Origin: Cygnus atratus
Lineage: Eukaryota; Chordata; Aves; Anseriformes; Anatidae
DNA length: 64,000 nt
Direction: 5' to 3'
Assembly (NCBI RefSeq): GCF_013377495.2
Contig: NC_066363.1
Coordinates: 14,210,001 to 14,274,000 of the forward strand
The notes below the pieces were generated by a model, which did no database searches, was not told the origin of the DNA, and worked only from the letters and a program-made list of their open reading frames with translations. Below are positions 24,381 to 36,955 of the stretch, piece after piece. The position numbers were made by a program, and so were the translations under genes. How positions within the stretch are numbered: the first letter of the stretch is position 1; each line of letters opens with the position of its first letter.

Positions 24381-27000
24381 CTGGTGCACACAGAAAAATA
24401 ATTCTTCACTCTTCTTCAGAATTGTGAGCTCTGAATATTACCGCTCCGGAAATGCAGGAATGGGGAACAAATGCAAATAGCAGAGACATATCCAAACCAA
24501 ACCAAAGGAGGAGGCTCCAGAGCACCGTCACTGCTGGGGAACCACTTTCCACAAGACACTGAAGTTCCTACAACTTTGAACGGTTCAGAAAGGACTAGAC
24601 AGGTTCCTGCAAGACAAACTCCCTGAGGATTGCACATAATAACTGCTCAGGCAGCTCCCAAGGTGCATTTTTTGAGAAACTAGGTATTCTGAAGAAAAAC
24701 CATGTGTTTTCTCTGGTTTTGTATACTCTCATCTGCTCCTGCGGGAGGCAGGACAGAGGGCCAGCCAGCACTTTGGTCTGTCTCACTGTAGTCTGATACT
24801 AGAAAAATAAACAGCTTTAATTAAACCAAATAGGTCCTTTGTCTTTGAGAGCTATTGAAAATAGCTATTTGGATTAACTTAACTCAAAGCAGGGAATTAA
24901 CTGGACCAGCATGTACTTTTTGAGCATGGAGAAAAGCTGTCAATGCCTAGCGGTTTAACATTAACTAACTTTTCTCCACTGCTGCAGTTCTGACAACTTT
25001 CCAGTACCAGATTTATTGCAGCATATGGACTTTTGTCCCCAGAGAGCACCGAGCAGACATGCATTTGTCTTTCAGGTAGGTGATGTTCTGGAAAGCAGAG
25101 GGAAAGGGAGTTACCGTATGCCTTATGCATCAGCCACAGGAGCCAGAATACAGATGAATCAGAAATGAAACAAGCCCAAACCAACCTTTCAGTAAGGGCA
25201 TAATTATTCATTTGCTGCAGGCCATGCTACAACTCCTCCTAACTTTCGGGTCAGTGGATTGCAATGTTGCAGTTTTTCCAGATGGAATAATGCTCATTTC
25301 CCATTTAATATTATACACGTGTACTCTGCAGATTGGCTAGGGACCTGGACCAATGCAGGAAGAATTGGTCATTAACCTTATTTTTCCTACCAGTGCACAT
25401 CTAGACCAAAGCCACACATCAAAAAACCACAAATACATTTCTGATTTATGTAACAATGACCAGAGTTGCTATTTCTGCACAACAAATCTACAGGACTTTT
25501 GGGTAGAGAGAAATGGATGCTTTAGGTTTTGACTTTCGTGTTTTTGTGTTTTCCTCCCCATGCCTGAAAATTAAATGTATAGGATTTTGTAGGCCCTTGC
25601 TACCTGTGAAAAGCAATCAAGAGGGATTTCAGCTTTCATCTAGGCTGCTTTGCTTACCATGGCCCTTACACTTTGCAGCGGGCAGCTGGTTGAGACACGT
25701 GGAATAGCACGAGAAACAGAAAAAAGATGGTGAAATAAACTAAATCAGAAATGGGAAGAAAAAGAGATACACTACCGGACAGGCAATACCATATAAAGCA
25801 CAAGGAAAAGAAAAGCTGCAACAGCTAATAAAGCATCATCTAAAAAGCAAAAGCCTACTCAGAAACAGGCAGAGGAGACAACCCGAAGAAGGGATGACAT
25901 AGCAACAGCTAACGGGCTATCATCTGATGGCTTTTCTTGAACACTTGTCTGATATTTTTTAAACATGTTATTCAACATGTAACTCATCCCAGATTTATAC
26001 AATGCAGTGAGGTTTTGAAAAAGGCTTGGCTGTAATGAGGCACTGGATCCCGAGTCCATCAAGTGCCTACACTAGAAGCACACCCCCGTTCAGCAAGAGT
26101 CTGAGAAACTTTTAACACTTTATAAATGCTGGTCAAAACTGACACTGCTTTGTATGCACCGCAAAATCTTAGAGAAATTATTTTCTGTGAATATTTTTCA
26201 AAATACCACAAATCCGTATTTCTAAACAAAATGACAGGTTTTGGATGCAGACAAACTTTCAAGATGCAGTGCTTTCATTCTGACACGTACCCATAGGAAT
26301 TTCCCATAATTTGTAAATCATGACCATTGCCAGAGACACAAATCTCAAATGGCACGCAACAAAACAAGATATGGCATTTGAACATTCCCTTACTGCCACC
26401 TTACAGTTCTTCAAAAATGTGGGAGGATAACATTATGTCTTCTAACTAAAAGATCCGACTGGCCTCTGGCCACCTGCAAAGAGACAATAGAGACGTCCTT
26501 CTCTTTCCCCCTTTGATGCTCATACTAGTTGTGCAACAAATTGACTTGAGTAACCACAGTTTCACCTCCTGCCTGTGTTCAGTGTGAATCCAATCTGCAC
26601 TTCATCCTCATCACCCTACCAAAAAAAAAAAATCCTGTGACTTTTGCTGTAATAATGCTGCAAGGCAGCTCCTAGCCTCCTTTTATATAAGGAGAAGAAT
26701 TAATTTCACTTTGCTGTTTGCACTTTGTCCTAGCACCATGAAACACACACAGGATTTGATTATATAACTTGCAGATACGTGGGAGGGATTTGGAATCTTG
26801 CCTAAAAACCTGCCACTTCTTATGCATTCAAAAGCTCAACGGAGTATTTTTCCAAAGTACACATCCATGTAGATGAAATCACATGGGGTTCTTTCACTCT
26901 GTACCATCAAAAACATTAGAAAAAAAGCCAGATGTGAGTATAATATTAAAAATAATAATTCAAAAACAAACAAAAACCACACCTATTTAATAACTTAATC

Positions 27001-27090
27001 TTGGTCCTGATGTAAATGAGAGGTGCTCCAAAGAAGTTAATGGATTTACACCAATTTACCCAATAACTTCAGTGGTTTTGGTCCAAATAC
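27001..27090. repeat. Possible ancient interspersed repeat
   Basis: The words tgtaaatgagaggtgctcca and ttacaccaatttaccc, with aagttaatgg between them, resemble an old amniote repeat type with ttgacttcaatgg and gatttacacc words. I cannot assign a family by eye. Confidence 0.3.
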
Positions 27091-30000
27091 CAGCAGATCA
27101 GTCACAGTAAAATACACCCACCAGAACTGACATTGACGTCACTGTTGCTAGAAGCTTTTTCTGAGAACCTGTGAACTGGATGAACCTTAGCCTTTTCTCA
27201 AACACTCAAGCACGTAACACATCAGCAGTTCCAGTGACAGCAGTACTAGACAGGTCTTCCCATGCCCTTTATCCATCAATATTCAACATGCGTTGGTCTT
27301 AAGGCAACTGGAAGTCTTCCAGGTATCGGCAAAGTCGGTCTGGTTTCATTCATCTGCAATTAGCTAACATTTTCAAAGATATCACAGGAAAAAAAGTTTT
27401 AACATTCACTTGTCTGCAATATGGACTCACCTGAAAAAGCAAAGTTCCAATTATTCTATTTGAAGACTCAAAAAACTAGAATATAAAAAAATAGGAGGTT
27501 CAATTCTTGACATATTTTTATAGCACAAGTACTAGCAAGGTGAATCTAGCTCAAAGGTATCAGCCTTTGAAAAATCATTAGCACCATCTTTCTTTTCTGT
27601 TTTTCAACCTTTAAAACTTGATGCTGTCTCCAATCTGTCTGACTTCAAAAGCAGAAAATCATTTGTCCTCAATACTTCACAGTCCTTCATTTGCTTCAAA
27701 ATACCAGGGAGACTGAAGAAAGAGCAACAATTTTTGAGACTCATGTCTTAAAGATTTGCCACGTGCTGTGGTGCCTTGGCCTTAGGTACACACATTGTAT
27801 TCCATGGCACACGCGTGCTAACAGCCACAGGCATTTCTGCTGTTGGCTTTTCTTCAACATGATAAAGGCAAGGTTGTCGTGACAGCTGAGACTACTGAAA
27901 TTTACAGTAAGCATTCAACTTCGCTACAAGCTTACTTTGTGAATTTGCATAAATAATTTTCTGGGTTCCTAACCTTGCTGTATGCATTCATTTAAAATTC
28001 TAATCTTTTTAGAAGAATAACTTTTTTTCTTGCTCTATGTATGCCACATAGCACCTCAAGGTTCATACAGCAGCCTGCGAGAGATCCTGTCTGCACTAAA
28101 GCAATGCGTATTAGTTTCAAGTCTGACTAAAACATCTGTACTTATACTAAATATTTGAAGGACCAATGAGAATGGCTGAACAACCTGCTCATCAGAGCTG
28201 TGTACAGAAAATGAATTTGGGGACTGAAGGTTCACATACAAGGCAAGAGGAAGGCCTTGGGTGTGTTTGAGATGGAGAAGGGGTGAACATGGGTGCTCCC
28301 ACAGAAAAACCCTGGATCCTCCTCACAACCTAAGGCAGTAATCCAGAAGAGCAAATACAGCAGAAACTATACGCTTTTGCCTAATCTGTGTGTAATTTGA
28401 ACTACTATGTAAATAGCAATGATGTCCTCAAATACTTTAAAAGTATAGGCTGACGCATAACACACATCTATACGTGCAGCAGATGCCCCAGAAAACCTGT
28501 GTGGACAGAGCTGCAGCATGCTGCAGCGTTTAAGCTTTAAAATATCCTGGAAGTCAGCACAGATCTGAGAGTCTAAGGCAGTCGGGGTGCAGAGTTCCAC
28601 TCTGTGACAGGGCGACAATAAGCCTAAAATCGGGAAATCTTTCAGGCATGCCAAGAAAGAAACAATACCATGGCCTCCTGAGACACGGCAGGCATAGCAG
28701 ATGTCTCAGCATTGCTGAGACCAAGAGCAGCCTGATGAGCGCTCAAACAGATCGGCGTCAGCTCCACAGAAAAAAGGATCAGTCAGATGAGCTCTGGAAG
28801 AGACACAAACCTACAAATCAAAATGCCTGCATTTCTGTCACAGACCAAGTCCATCACTGGGTGAGCTTCTGCAAAGAGCAAGGATGCGAAGAGCTACATT
28901 CGTGGTTTGAGGTAACTATATGCACAGCCCATGTTGGCCTACTTCCGTTTCTGAAACTCGTGGGACAAGAACGCAGCAGAAACATGTTCCGGATTTCCCT
29001 CAAAATCTAACAGGCCTACATCTTTTTGTTCTGATAAGCCACAAATTCATTGTTATACTTTTGTTCCTAGTTCATCACACTACTGTCAGAAGAATCATGA
29101 TTTTAGTAACAGAGGGCATCCTTTCCAAGCCACTGCTTTCTTCACTTCTGGTTCCAAGGTGACCTTAACGAACAAATCTAGCAAAGAGAAGAAAAGTTGA
29201 TGTCTAAATAGCTGTAAGAAAGTTCCGCTGAAATGTTTTTTTCCCAAGCAATTTTTTCTCATTATTTTTAAATGTCATAAGAAAATCTCTCTCTGTGCTT
29301 TCCCTCCCACTTTGCTCCACTAGAAAAATTTCATATCCATTCTGTAATGAATCAGTGTGTCTTCAACTGTCATACAGTAAAACAGATACAATCAAGTGGA
29401 AAATTGTTCCCTTCAAGTCACCACGGAAAGCAAGTACATTTAAAATGCAATAGGAAAAAAAAAAAAGGAATAGGAGCTTGCGAAGTATCTTTATTTACTT
29501 CCCTTTCTTTTCTTTCACCAAGATCAATTTACCTTACTGGATTTCCGCAAGAAAAAAATAAATAACAACAACAGCTTTTTTAAAGCCAACTTCATATTTC
29601 CTGAAATGAAAAAAAAAAAAAAAAAATCGCATGCAAATCCGAGTTTTTACCAGCTATATATAACCCGTGTAGCTTATGAATTTCACCATCTACGGCCAGA
29701 TTGCATATTAATTTTCCTTATGATTTACGCCTTTCTGTTGAAAAAACTCCCAACAGAAATTTCAGAAAAGTTATAAATGAACACATCAGCAAAGTACAGA
29801 AGCCTTATGAAAGCAGCTAATACTGTCCGTTTGTGTAAATGGCAATTAACAGCATCTCAGGCTGCGCTCACAGAGTCTAATCCCCATTACCCATTCTCTC
29901 AATTCATTTCCCACTTTCTCATTTAATCACTGACAATCCCAACACTCGATTATCTTCTGTTCATAAAGGGAAGAACTCAGCAGGAAAGGCATAAGAAAAA

Positions 30001-31665
30001 ACAGCCTTCTGCACATAGAACTGAATTTCACCATGGTCAGTTGCCTCATGTTTTCACTGTTTGTAGGCAGAAAAAGGTTCAGTCTATTGGTAAAGGCCCT
30101 TGAGTAAATTTTACTGAAAAGAGGAGCCTATCTTGCCATTATTTGATTTCTACTCAGGCCAAAAGCGCAGCTTTAAGAGAGATCTTGCCATGGCACACCT
30201 GTTCTCTGGTTTGTTTCAGTGTCTCCTGCAAATATTTCCATGCTCAACACCACTGCTGAAGTCTGATGCCCACACAGCTGCTATCCTCCATCTCAGGGAT
30301 TACTCTGCTCTCAGGGAGATGATTAGTCTCTTAATTAAGACTTTCACATATACACATTATTTTGGGAAGGGGAAATATTATCCCACTCTTGGAAAAATTA
30401 ACTCTTCTCTCAGTAGTGTAGAACTGTACATCACCATGTGCTTTGGGTAAGTTACCCTTCAGCTACGATGCCATTATTACTTGAGGCTCAGTGAGCAGAG
30501 CAAAAACTGAAAAAGGATGACACAGCTAAACTCATCAAAAGTAACCCCTGCCGCAACAGATAAGATCATTTCCCCTTTTCCAAGTTTGTCTAATTAGTAT
30601 TAGCTAGTGCTCATCCATGCACTGTTACTGTGCTGCTTCATCCCTGCACATATTTTATCATTCTTCCTCCTTATGCATGTGCCAGTCCATCCAAGCGTGC
30701 ACGCCGGTGCATCCTTTCACAACAGTTTTCAACACTGTCAGTCTTTGAATGTTTTTTTCTGATCACATCTGACTAGCTAATAAAACATTTGGAGAATTTC
30801 TAAACACTGCCTAGAACATCACGGGCTAGAAAAACTTAGCCAGAAAATTCTACTCATCACATTGAAGAATACAGGCATTTTGCAAGTCCCTGTGCCTCAA
30901 CTTGATATAACAAAAAAAAAAAAAAAAATAATCTAGTGAACAGTTACGTCTTAGAAGAAAGTAAGTTTTCAAGACAGTCAGGAAGTGCCAAATAACAGTA
31001 GGTGAACGTATTTGGACCAAACTCAGTGTCGATGTTACGCTTGCAGCTGCATCCTGGAGGTTTCTCCAGGAAATTCCATCGGCTGCTGTGGGGAAGCGCT
31101 CACGGCCCTGCAAAAGGGCTGCATGTGAGACAGCAGGCTCTAGCACAGCCCTCACAAAGGCCTCCTGAAAAGAAAGGACACAGGAAAAGAAATCCTTGAT
31201 CCACCCACAAATTCAAGGTGAGTTGAAAATGAGAGGAGAAGGCAGAATAACAGAATGGAGAATAGTCTAAGCAAGACAGCCAGCTGCTCTGGTCCCGTGC
31301 TAAATAGAAGTCTAGAAATGCAGTTGGTAGTACAGCTCTACAGCCAGGGACTGGTGTTTGGTGGGAGTAAATGTTGTACTTCCATTTCCAACAGTTTGTA
31401 AATAAAATTGTCCTACAGTCTCCTCCAGACTGTCGCAGGTCTGTTCCACGATAAACTCCCACAGTGCTCTTCCCAGCCAAAGCCAGAGCAGATACCTACG
31501 GCAGATGAATGGGAAGCAAAGTAAGGGGTCAAAGGAAGGTACTTCCACTTCATTTTTTTCCTTTTTAAAAAATAGAAATTAAAGTAAGCTGAAAGTTTTA
31601 TCTGTCCTACGCTTGGGCCTCAGGGTGGTTTTTAAGTCTTCCCTTAGATTTTCAACCAATGCCTT

Positions 31666-31684
31666 AAAAAAAAAAAAAAAAAAA
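31666..31684. repeat. Poly-A tract (19 A)
   Basis: An uninterrupted run of 19 A. No retroposon body is recognised upstream. Confidence 0.8.
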
Positions 31685-33513
31685 CGTTCTTAGGTTTAGC
31701 TAATGCAAGTTGCTGGCCAAACACCCAACCAGTTTGTGTCAACAACAGCTTCTTCTGCAAGTGCAGAAGCTATTTTCATTAATAGAACTGAGCAAAAAAG
31801 TCAGATGCAATTTGAAAGAACAGAAAAGTTTACTCTATGAACAAAACCGGTCAAATTACATCTTTAGCTAGAGAATTTAAGGACAATGTGCGTAGCAGCA
31901 GTTCAACAACAGTTACCGTACCGCCCTCCTTAACAAGTTTAAGGAACACACTAATATTTTCCTTTTCTTGCCATTCTTAGAAAATGGGCTACTTTATCCA
32001 GTAAGCCATTTAAACAATTTTCATGCATTTCTTTTAAATCCCAAATTCCTTGCAAATGGACCAGACATACACCACATTTAAAAGCAAATTATGTTAGCAC
32101 AGTGTTTCAGGCATATGTATTTCCTTTTTAACCAAGCACAATTATTTCTGCTGATGCCCAAAAATACAGCATCAAATATCACCAGTCGTTATCCATGCTA
32201 TACATCAGACTGCATACCATTCTGAAGCAGTTTGCGTATTGTACCGACACACACAGTTTGAGAAACCTAATTCTCATGTAGAATTAATCATTTAGCATCT
32301 TTTAATACAGATAGATTAACCTATGTAGCAGATTACACTAAACAGTTGCTTATCTAACCTGTAGATCTATCTTCTCTGGTCAACAAGAAGAATTACCATG
32401 TAGAACAGATTCGGCCTATTCGCCCTTAGAAAACTGAACATTTTCAGAGTTCAAATCTTGCTGGCTAGAACCTCATTTCTTGTACTGCACCCTTGAAATT
32501 CATCACGTATTACAATCAGTACTGCACAGTTAAATAGTAATTCCCTGTTAATTTTAATTTGCACCAACTGAACTGACACTGCTGTCACGCTGCCAGACTA
32601 CAGCACCAGCAGAAGAGGCTGTTGGTTTTAATCTACAATGCTCCATGGAATGAATGACTATGTCAGCAGAGTGGCAAACAGCTCTATTTTTAAATCACAA
32701 AAACATATGTTGTGGCATTACTGTTATGTCACCAACCATTAGTAAAATCAAACAGGCGCAACTGGCTCTCTCTTCCCAGCTTTAGTACTTCGACCCATTT
32801 TCATTTTTTTCCTCATCAACACATTTTAAAATCTTTAGGTGTTGGAGAAAGATTTTTTTTTTTCTTTTAATGTGACTAGCGTTAGATTTTGCAGTTGGTT
32901 CAGGAACATTTTTCAGTTTCAATGACATACTCTTCTTGTTAGGCAGCCTCTTCTTCATCTTGCTCAAATTCCCACAAGTCTATTAGCTCTAAGGAACAGC
33001 ATGTTAAGTTAAAACAAACAAAAAAGCATGGGGAGGGCATTCTCTGTTTTGTTTCTCACATCGAGCATGTAAAGACAGCTCAAGAGGAAAATTACGACAA
33101 GTGTCTGCAACGTACAGGAACAGCAGAAGGAACAAAGTCAACAGGGAGCAGACACTGACTGGAGCATATGAAGGGAAAGGGGGAAAAAAAAGTTCTTTGG
33201 TACCTTTCATCAAGCATTTTGCTAATAATCAATTTCTACGATCCTGAGAAGAATAAGCTGCTATGGTAATAAACTGCAGTGACTCAAAAGGAGAATGAGA
33301 AAACATTACCCGTCCTCCTGATGCAATTAAAAGCTTTCCTCCCAGCCCACTCTCCACTGGGTAGAAGAGCGACGCAAGGATGAAACGATTGCCCACAGGA
33401 CAGCGAGTTGGACTGACTCATCCTCCTGGTTCTGCCAAACACTCTCACGACACGTCTCACTCCATTTAAAGATTGCCATGCTTCCTCTCAGCGCCAGGAA
33501 AATTAAAACTTAC

Positions 33514-33534
33514 TTTTTTTTTTTTTTTTTTTTT
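33514..33534. repeat. Poly-T tract (21 T)
   Basis: An uninterrupted T-run following aattaaaacttac. It could be an eroded retroposon tail on the minus strand, but no body is recognised. Confidence 0.8.
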
Positions 33535-36140
33535 AATGAAGGCTGAGAAAAATCTTTCGGCCCATATTTCTGCTTTTAAGAAAATGCAACCCTGGAATCT
33601 GGAATGCTAATTTGAAGAAACCAACATCTGACCACATCTCCCTTAGTTTTTTCCTCCCCTTCCCACTTTACAGAGTGGAAGACAGCAAATGGAGCTCCAT
33701 GGGACCAAGGAAGCAGAACTTAGAGGTAACTTCGCAATTAAGTCACTGAGGAAACGGGTAACCCCAGAGGTCCATCAACATGCCCTGCCTTTCTTCTTTA
33801 TTTACTTCTTTTCTCGACCTTTCCTTTATACCACACAGTAATAGAGAGAGATAACAAAGCTGAATTAACCTCATTATCATCAACATTGAAAGAAGCAAAA
33901 ATATTAAAGAGACTAATAAAGAAATATGGTATGACAAAAATAATAGGAAAAATAAATAATAGGAAAAAAAATACTACAAAGCACTATTCTGATGGAGAAA
34001 GTCTTTTTGAAATAACTCTTACACGCACGCAAAAAAAAACAAGCAAATAAAAAAATCATACAATACTATGCAGGCCCATTTCATTTTCTTGTGCTGATGT
34101 TGTTTGATTTTAATAAAAAGAGAGAAAAAAAAGCCTTTGACCACTGGGGAAAAATTCTACACTAAATAACAACCTTCAGCATAATCATTCCAGATTTATA
34201 CAGATTTGGCTGATTAGTCTGAAGATCAAAAGCCTACAAGTACATCAGGGAAAACAACTACAAATCAGATTTCAGAAAAATAACAAATCAGGCATTCAAA
34301 AAAGATACGGGGTCTCATTTACCACAATCATCTTTTCTGGAGCTTGAAACAGAGATAGAATAAATAGAAACTTTTCACTGAGAGGTTTATTACATTTCAT
34401 TATGAAATATCAGGAAGTCTGACACTTCAGACAATGAAGGACTTCACATGAACGTATTCTTTATGAATAATTAATACAAAGTCAGCCAGCTGATTCGGTT
34501 GCTTTGAAAGTAGCTTGGCTCTTTGGTTTCTTCTTTTGTAGAGCAGGCAGCAACACTTTTTTTTCTTGATGTCAAACCAGGAAAACATTCCTTAAATATA
34601 TAGGATGAAACAACGTTCTAGATTACACAGAGAAATGTTATCTCACTATTCTCTCTGTAATTTTTATTTCCATATGAGAGTTAAACCTTAGCAACCTGGC
34701 AAAAATATTTTGAATTATAGCTCATGATTTCTCTTTGCTCTTTATTACTAAAATAATTTAAGGCAATATAGACCAGCAATGAATACTAAGAATACTTTTA
34801 ATACCTGAAGTATTTTCTATAAAGTAGGGCAAAATATATTTTTTGTATTCTGTAATAAAGTGAGTAAATGTTACTAATAAAGTATTTCAGGCTCAGCCAA
34901 TTGTCCACAAAAATGTAACAGAATACAGAGTTCTGTACTCAAATAAAACATGGCATTGATAAATCACTATTTCAAGGAAAATTAAGAATAGTAAATAAAA
35001 TTATTGTAGGGACAATCTGGATCCTTTTTGCATTTAGAAGCAAAATACCTACAGTAATATCTGAGATTTATCCCGATACATTCTATGCCTATACACTGAA
35101 TAAGTACGTATTAGTACCCTACACCAATATCAGTTTGGTCAAAAAAAGTTTTTGTCATTTTTTTCTTGAAACAGCCCCTTGTGGTCATTTCACAACCACA
35201 TTTAATATCTCGTATTTTAGCAAAGTTTCAAACTCCATGTATCCTCCTAATGCATGACACAATCATTACGTGGACAGATTTTCTAGTTTAAATAAGTGCA
35301 GCACAGCTCAGGCAGATGGAATACTCTGAAGGCTAATAACATTTACAGTTATGAATGCTAGGCTGGAAATACAAGCATCACGCTTCAGGACATAAATTCA
35401 GGAGACTGTTCCCCTTGACTTGTCAGACAGTCTAGCAAGAAGAACATTTATTAGTTTTGCTCTGAACCCTGAAGTGTTTGAGTGGATGCTGCAGAAGAAG
35501 GGTTCCTGAGCTGACAGGCTAATGGTTTGACATGGTACAGGGGATTCTTCTCTCAAATGCGCCAGTGATCTGCTAAGGAAACCTGAAAAGGTCATCACTC
35601 AGATACCTACACCACCCCAGCCAAGATTTCTGTCCCACAACAGGGACACTATCAAGAAGGAATATTACACTACTGAGTATAACTTAAGTATTAATGCTTT
35701 CGTTCCCAGGAACAGGTTCTGCACGAGCAGATGCAAAAGTCATAAACATTCCTTTGCATTCTGCATTCCCTTCACAACATCTTTACCTTCCTCCTATCAT
35801 ACTCCCTCATATTCCCATACTGAAATTACTATTTTACTTGCAGGAAATATTAAAAGAAGGAATCTAGAAACTCATTCTCACCAGGACAGAGGAAAGTCCA
35901 ACCAAGCCACCTCTGCCATTCTACGACTACAGAATGAATGGTTGGTCTAGCTGTTACCAGTTATGACACAGCCCAAGAAAGGCATTTTGCAGTAAGGGAT
36001 TGTCAATACACAACTTGCAATTCATGTGTAGTTTTCAAGAATTCACATCTAACTTGCACACCAGAGATGCATACTCTGTCTTAAGGATCTCAGCTACATG
36101 AGGGTATTGGTACACAGCTCTTAAGGGATAAAAAACTGGT

Positions 36141-36304
36141 CATAGAACCATGGAATGGTTTGGGTATGAAGGGACCTTAAAGCCCATCCAGTTCCAACCC
36201 CCCTGCCATGGGCAGGGGCACCTCCCACCACACCAGGTTGCCCAAAGCCCCATCCAGCCTGGCCTTGAACACCTCCAGGGATGGGGCATCCACAGCTTCT
36301 CTGG
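36141..36304 (-). mobile_element. CR1 LINE 3'-end fragment, minus orientation
   Basis: Starting with catagaaccatggaatggtt, it continues through the characteristic ccaacccccctgccatgggc, gttgcccaaagccccatcca and ggccttgaacacctccaggg. It stops abruptly after cttctctgg. Only the last 164 bp of CR1 are present. It belongs to the same subfamily as the copy at 42374, from which it differs at 4 positions over 125 aligned bases. It is in the same sense as CCNY and faces another CR1 about 320 bp to the right. Confidence 0.95.
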
Positions 36305-36624
36305 TCATCTTTGTTTCAGCTGGCTTTCATTAGTTTCATGAAATTATGATCCCTTCATAGCTAAATTTCTAAAAACAGCGTGTCTGCGTTGTCTGGTCTA
36401 TCAACACCAGAACTGAACAGAACAGCAAAATACCTGCTCACCAACTGCTCCCTACTGATTATTTTCTCCCCAGCAGTATATACATTCACCTTTCTTTTGA
36501 GGATTCTGCAAGGTAACAGCTACAGAGAGGACTGCAGTTGCTCATTTCACTACTGCTTCTGAATTGTTAGAGCTAAACACAGTTGGACTCAGGGATCTGC
36601 CTACACTCTTTCTCCTGTGCCTTC
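36305..36624. other. Spacer between inverted CR1 copies
   Basis: About 320 bp of non-repeat intron. It would form the loop if the flanking CR1 copies paired in RNA. Confidence 0.5.
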
Positions 36625-36955
36625 CTTCTCTACAACTACCTGAAAGGAAGGTGTGGAGAGCTGGCGGTCGGCCTCTTCTCACAGGTAACTACTGATAGGA
36701 CTAGAGGGAATGGCCTCAAGTTGTGCCAGGGGAGGTTCAGGTTGGAAATGAGGAGAAATTTCTTCTCAGAAAGAGCAGTCAGGCATTGGGACAGGTTGCC
36801 CAGGGAGGTGGTGGAGTCACCGTCCCTGGGGGTGTTCAAGGAAAGGTTGGACATGGTGCTTAGGGACGTGGTTTAATGGGTGACATTGGCAGTAGGGTGA
36901 TGGTTGGACCAGATGATCTTGGAGGTCTTTTCCAACCGTAATGATTCTGTGATTC
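36625..36955 (+). mobile_element. CR1 LINE 3'-end fragment, plus orientation
   Basis: The plus frame reads YNYLKGRCGELAVGLFSQVT, then DRTRGNGLKL, RFRLEMRRNFFSERAVRHWD and RLPREVVESPSLGVFKERLD, which is the CR1 ORF2 C-terminus. It is followed by a 3' UTR with ggttggaccagatgatcttg and gaggtcttttccaacc and the terminal tgattctgtgattc. It is 5'-truncated with an intact remaining frame of about 80 codons. The 3' UTR differs from the adjacent minus copy, so they are different CR1 subfamilies. The left limit is approximate. Confidence 0.95.

Larger units (their letters stand above)
23254..36140. other. Intron, mostly without recognised elements
   Basis: A 12.9-kb AT-rich stretch. It contains a TA run near 23829, A-runs at 26620, 29459, 29609-29626, 30912-30928 and 31666-31684, and a 21-T run at 33514-33534. 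It also has a possible ancient repeat at 27001-27090, a candidate cryptic exon at 24349-24380 and an imperfect duplication of taataggaaaaa near 33941. Open frames up to 126 codons have no recognised domain. Confidence 0.5.

Noticed and set aside
28648..29010. 120-codon plus-strand frame
   Set aside because: No family resemblance and no supporting context.
29609..29626. Poly-A run as a possible tail of a processed pseudogene or SINE
   Set aside because: No recognisable gene or SINE body precedes it, and birds have few active SINEs; it looks like a simple homopolymer.
36385..36420. Possible upstream CCNY exon because of gtctggtctatcaac
   Set aside because: The neighbouring bases do not encode the expected cyclin Y residues and splice sites are missing.
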